Shown here piece after piece: positions 5,639 to 7,550 of a stretch of DNA of 7,550 bases. The translations under genes and the position numbers were made by a program. The first letter of the stretch is position 1. Every line of letters begins with the position of its first letter. The notes under the pieces were generated by a model. That model was not told where the DNA came from and ran no database searches. It was given only the letters and a program-made list of their open reading frames with translations. This stretch comes from an uncultured Mollicutes bacterium (GTDB taxonomy: Bacteria; Bacillota_I; Bacilli_A; MAG-NZ), in assembly GCA_913064935.1 (NCBI GenBank), contig CAJYBF010000045.1, forward strand, positions 1 through 7,550. The letters run 5' to 3'.

Positions 5639-6874
5639 CATATTATTAAACTGTGCAGATATAATTATCACGAGAATGATAAATAAAATCAATTCTAAAT
5701 TTCTCTTTTTGATAACATGGAACTTGACTTTTTTTGCTGCTTCCATTGTTTTTACTTTAGCTTCTTGTGGCGTTTCTCCTGTTCCAATAACATATCCATA
5801 TCTGTCACCCATAGATTCTGAGCATCTTATATTTTGTCCTTGCTTTGGCTTGATATAGACTTTCTTTGCACCTTCTGTACCGAGTGCTGCCGCAGTACCT
5901 GTTACTTTAGATAAAACTCCATTTCTATCAGATATGAAATATCTAGAGAAACAACTATGCTTTATTTTTGGGACTTCTATTTTATGTCCTAGGTAGAATT
6001 TTAGTAACTCAGTCACATAGTTTTTTTCAAGTGCAGTCTCAAGTAATGCATACATTCCTGATCCAGATATTCTTGGATTTATCTCTATTAGTTTTGCTTC
6101 ATTGTCTTTGATTCTATATTCGATATGAATGTGTGCATTTCGTATATCAAGTTTTGAAACAATTGTGTCTATCATATGTTTCTCACTGCTATTCATCTTA
6201 GAATCTTTATCAAGCGAATAGCCGTTAATTATGTATGTGTCATATTCGCTCTTAAAGACATCTTGTTTAATTTTCGCAATAACGTGTGGGGATTTGTCTA
6301 TTACAAGAAGTTCTACTAGATATTGCTCTCCATTTATAAACTCCTCAACAAACGAATCCATTGAATCTAAATTTGATAACTCAACTGGAGAATCGATTCT
6401 CCTAACTCCTTTAGAACCTGTAGAGTTTTTTTCCTTGTGAATGATAGGATAAGTTAAATTGTCTTTTTCTAATAGGTTTTCAACCGATGAAAAGTTAGGA
6501 GTAAAGTTTTCATCTTTGAAAAATATACGAGTTTTAAGTTTATCTTCCATTATCTCAAGAGCTTTGGAATTCAATATGTTTGGGGTAAATTGATCTGCAA
6601 GCCTAGAAGCTATTGCAACATAACCATCTGTAAAGCTTAAGATGGCTGATAAGTTATTTTCCAGAATGTACTCGTCTATGTAAAACTTAGCTGATTCAAA
6701 TGTGATTTGATCAATATATACTAGCTCATAAACTTCTTGGAATCTTTCTACTTGTTGTATGTGTTTGATATTTTCCGTGAGTACTACAACCTTTTATCCT
6801 AGCTCCTTTGTAGATTTTAATGCCTCTCGGGCTGTTCCTGATTCAGTTGTATTCAAAAATATTACAGTGTTCAC
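5636..6874 (-). pseudogene. ATP-grasp ligase (carbamoyl-phosphate synthase-like), nonsense at codon 27
   Basis: The full frame starts at GTG 6874, which has an AAGGAG site at 6884-6889 with 9 bases of spacing. It runs 412 codons and is broken only by TAA at 6794-6796 (codon 27, context KELG-stop-KVVVLT). Before and after the stop the frame reads as the usual N-terminal strand-helix-strand pre-ATP-grasp domain, so one substitution of a codon such as TAT (Tyr) explains it. The ATP-grasp core is complete: YPIIHKEKNSTGSKGV (142-157), FVEEFINGEQYLVELL (175-190) and metal-binding HIEYR...LIEINPRISGSG (250-273). The C-terminal subdomain contains GDRYGYVIGTGETPQEA. It ends in a hydrophobic run after KKRNLE (about 393-408), unusual for this family. 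Translation from the internal ATG at 6574 (312 aa) would lack the first 100 residues. Family members ligate amino acids or peptides; no substrate is proposed. Confidence 0.82.
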
Positions 6875-6889
6875 TAATAATCACTCCTT

Positions 6890-6905
6890 ACTATATAGTA
6901 TTATA
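6890..6905 (-). promoter_or_regulatory. -10 box and palindrome before the broken ATP-grasp gene
   Basis: On the minus strand TATAAT (6900-6905) places the start of transcription near 6893, about 20 bases before the GTG. A perfect 10-bp palindrome, ACTATATAGT (6890-6899), lies over that start point and could be an operator. The -35 match 17 bases upstream (TTACCT) is weak. Confidence 0.4.
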
Positions 6906-6931
6906 GTAGTATGTTTTTGAGTAGGTAATTG

Positions 6932-6967
6932 TTGAGATAATGTCGATTACTTTTTAGATATATCTAA
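6932..6967 (+). promoter_or_regulatory. Possible promoter with a 14-bp palindrome, isomerase gene
   Basis: TTGAGA (6932-6937) resembles a -35. At 17 bases spacing it meets TAGATA (6955-6960), a poor -10. The latter lies inside a perfect 14-bp palindrome, TTAGATATATCTAA (6954-6967), a plausible repressor site. The gene start follows at 7016. Confidence 0.3.
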
Positions 6968-7015
6968 GGTTGAGTGAAATTTACGCATATGATAGAATTG
7001 TCTAGGGTGGAAATT

Positions 7016-7342
7016 ATGAAAATTGGTATGCCAACATTAACCGAACTATCTGATATTTTGGACAACATAAAATTATGCTCGGAATTGAATTTAGATTTCC
7101 TTGAAATTAATCTCTCGCTTCCTTTTGAGTTTACAGATAGTCTGATTTTTGAAGCCAATAGGCTAACTGACAAATACGGAATAGAACTGACTTTCCACTT
7201 ACCAGAAAATCTAGATATTGCCCAAACCGAGCCGATCATAAGAACTGCTTATCTGAAATATTTTGACACTATAATTGAACTTTCGAAAAAGTTAAATGTG
7301 AAGCTAATTAATATGCATTTACCATGTCTCTATCATCAGTAA
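7016..7342 (+). pseudogene. Truncated sugar phosphate isomerase/epimerase-like TIM barrel
   Basis: This is the N-terminal third of an AP-endonuclease-2/xylose isomerase-like TIM-barrel protein. The frame from the ATG at 7016 (AGGGTGG site at 7004-7010) begins MKIGMPTLTEL, then shows alternating strands and helices: LDFLEINLSLP, IELTFHLPENLDI and VKLINMHLP. Family members are about 270-290 aa; here the match ends after MHL (near 7320), a few unrelated residues follow, and the frame stops at 7340-7342. The remaining barrel strands and most metal ligands are missing. An in-frame ATG at 6974 is less likely because it lacks a ribosome site. The DNA after the break is an opposed fragment of a different gene, so this is a rearrangement and not a simple stop mutation. 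Confidence 0.75.
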
Positions 7343-7550
7343 AATCTTTTTTCGCTTGTAAATTCACTACTGAAATCAACGGGTTTTGGTTTCCTTTTTC
7401 AATTAAAGCAATATGTCTAGCAAAATCAGAACAAACAAATTTTGAATGTTGGCGGGTGACAGTGTGGTTAAAGGGTCTAATTCTTACTATATAACGCCAA
7501 TACTTTTTAATATATTTAAAGCTTAATAAATCATCACTTACTTTACTACT
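7311..7550 (-). pseudogene. GDP-mannose 4,6-dehydratase-like fragment, 3' end lost
   Basis: On the minus strand a frame open from the window edge reads SSKVSDDLLSFKY, then IVRIRPFNHT, FVCSDFARHIALIEKG and VVNLQAKKDFTDDRDMVNAY, ending in TAA at 7308-7310. This is the distinctive C-terminal half of the GDP-mannose 4,6-dehydratase / GDP-4-keto-rhamnose reductase group of NAD(P)-dependent sugar-nucleotide SDR enzymes: the K of the YxxxK helix (SSKV), RPFNHT and the RDFTDVRD motif. The usual GPxQ after RPFNHT has become VTRQ, a further sign of decay. The family normally continues for tens of residues beyond RDMVxAY; these are missing. The N-terminal half, with the Rossmann motif and the catalytic Tyr, lies outside the window, so its state is unknown. 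The role would be in deoxyhexose supply for surface polysaccharide. Confidence 0.72.

Noticed and set aside
6964..7239. Minus-strand reading frame of 91 codons opposite the TIM-barrel fragment
   Set aside because: It is the antisense shadow of a recognisable coding sequence and has no family features.

Overview
The window is AT-rich DNA with strong AGGAG-type ribosome sites, intrinsic terminators, tRNA genes that encode their CCA ends and a YheC/YheD-type ATP-grasp protein. This points to a low-GC member of the Bacillota (Clostridia- or Bacilli-like). I cannot place it more finely. UGA is a normal stop at the end of the transposase, so I assume the standard bacterial code.

Layout. Positions 1-1846 hold a two-gene ABC-2 export operon: an intact ATPase, then a permease carrying an in-frame TGA at codon 47. 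An IS110-family element (about 1905-3307, transposase on the minus strand) sits between the permease and a monoacylglycerol-lipase/lysophospholipase-like alpha/beta hydrolase (3335-4279). Then come a tRNA-Val(UAC)/tRNA-Thr(UGU) pair with its own promoter and terminator, a YheC/YheD-like ATP-grasp gene (4615-5625), and, converging on a shared 15-bp inverted repeat, a second ATP-grasp gene on the minus strand (5636-6874) broken by a TAA at codon 27. The right end holds the N-terminal third of a sugar phosphate isomerase/epimerase-like gene (7016-7342). It is joined at about 7311-7325 to the minus-strand remnant of a GDP-mannose 4,6-dehydratase-like gene that runs off the window.

The most interesting object is the IS110 element. 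Its 5' non-coding end reads as a structured bridge (seek) RNA. It has two hairpins with the same CUUUGA loop. The first sits in an internal loop whose two arms (UUAUAAU and AGGAGAAU) match the DNA on the two sides of the element exactly as left and right target guides should. Both guides end in the same AU core, and AT is found at both element ends. This fixes the element boundaries from sequence alone and gives the pre-insertion target (AGGAGA-AT-TATAA on the + strand).

The second theme is decay. Two genes carry single nonsense codons, two convergent genes have lost their 3' parts at one junction, and an IS has landed in an intergenic region. The tRNAs, the ABC ATPase, the hydrolase and the YheC/YheD-like gene look intact.
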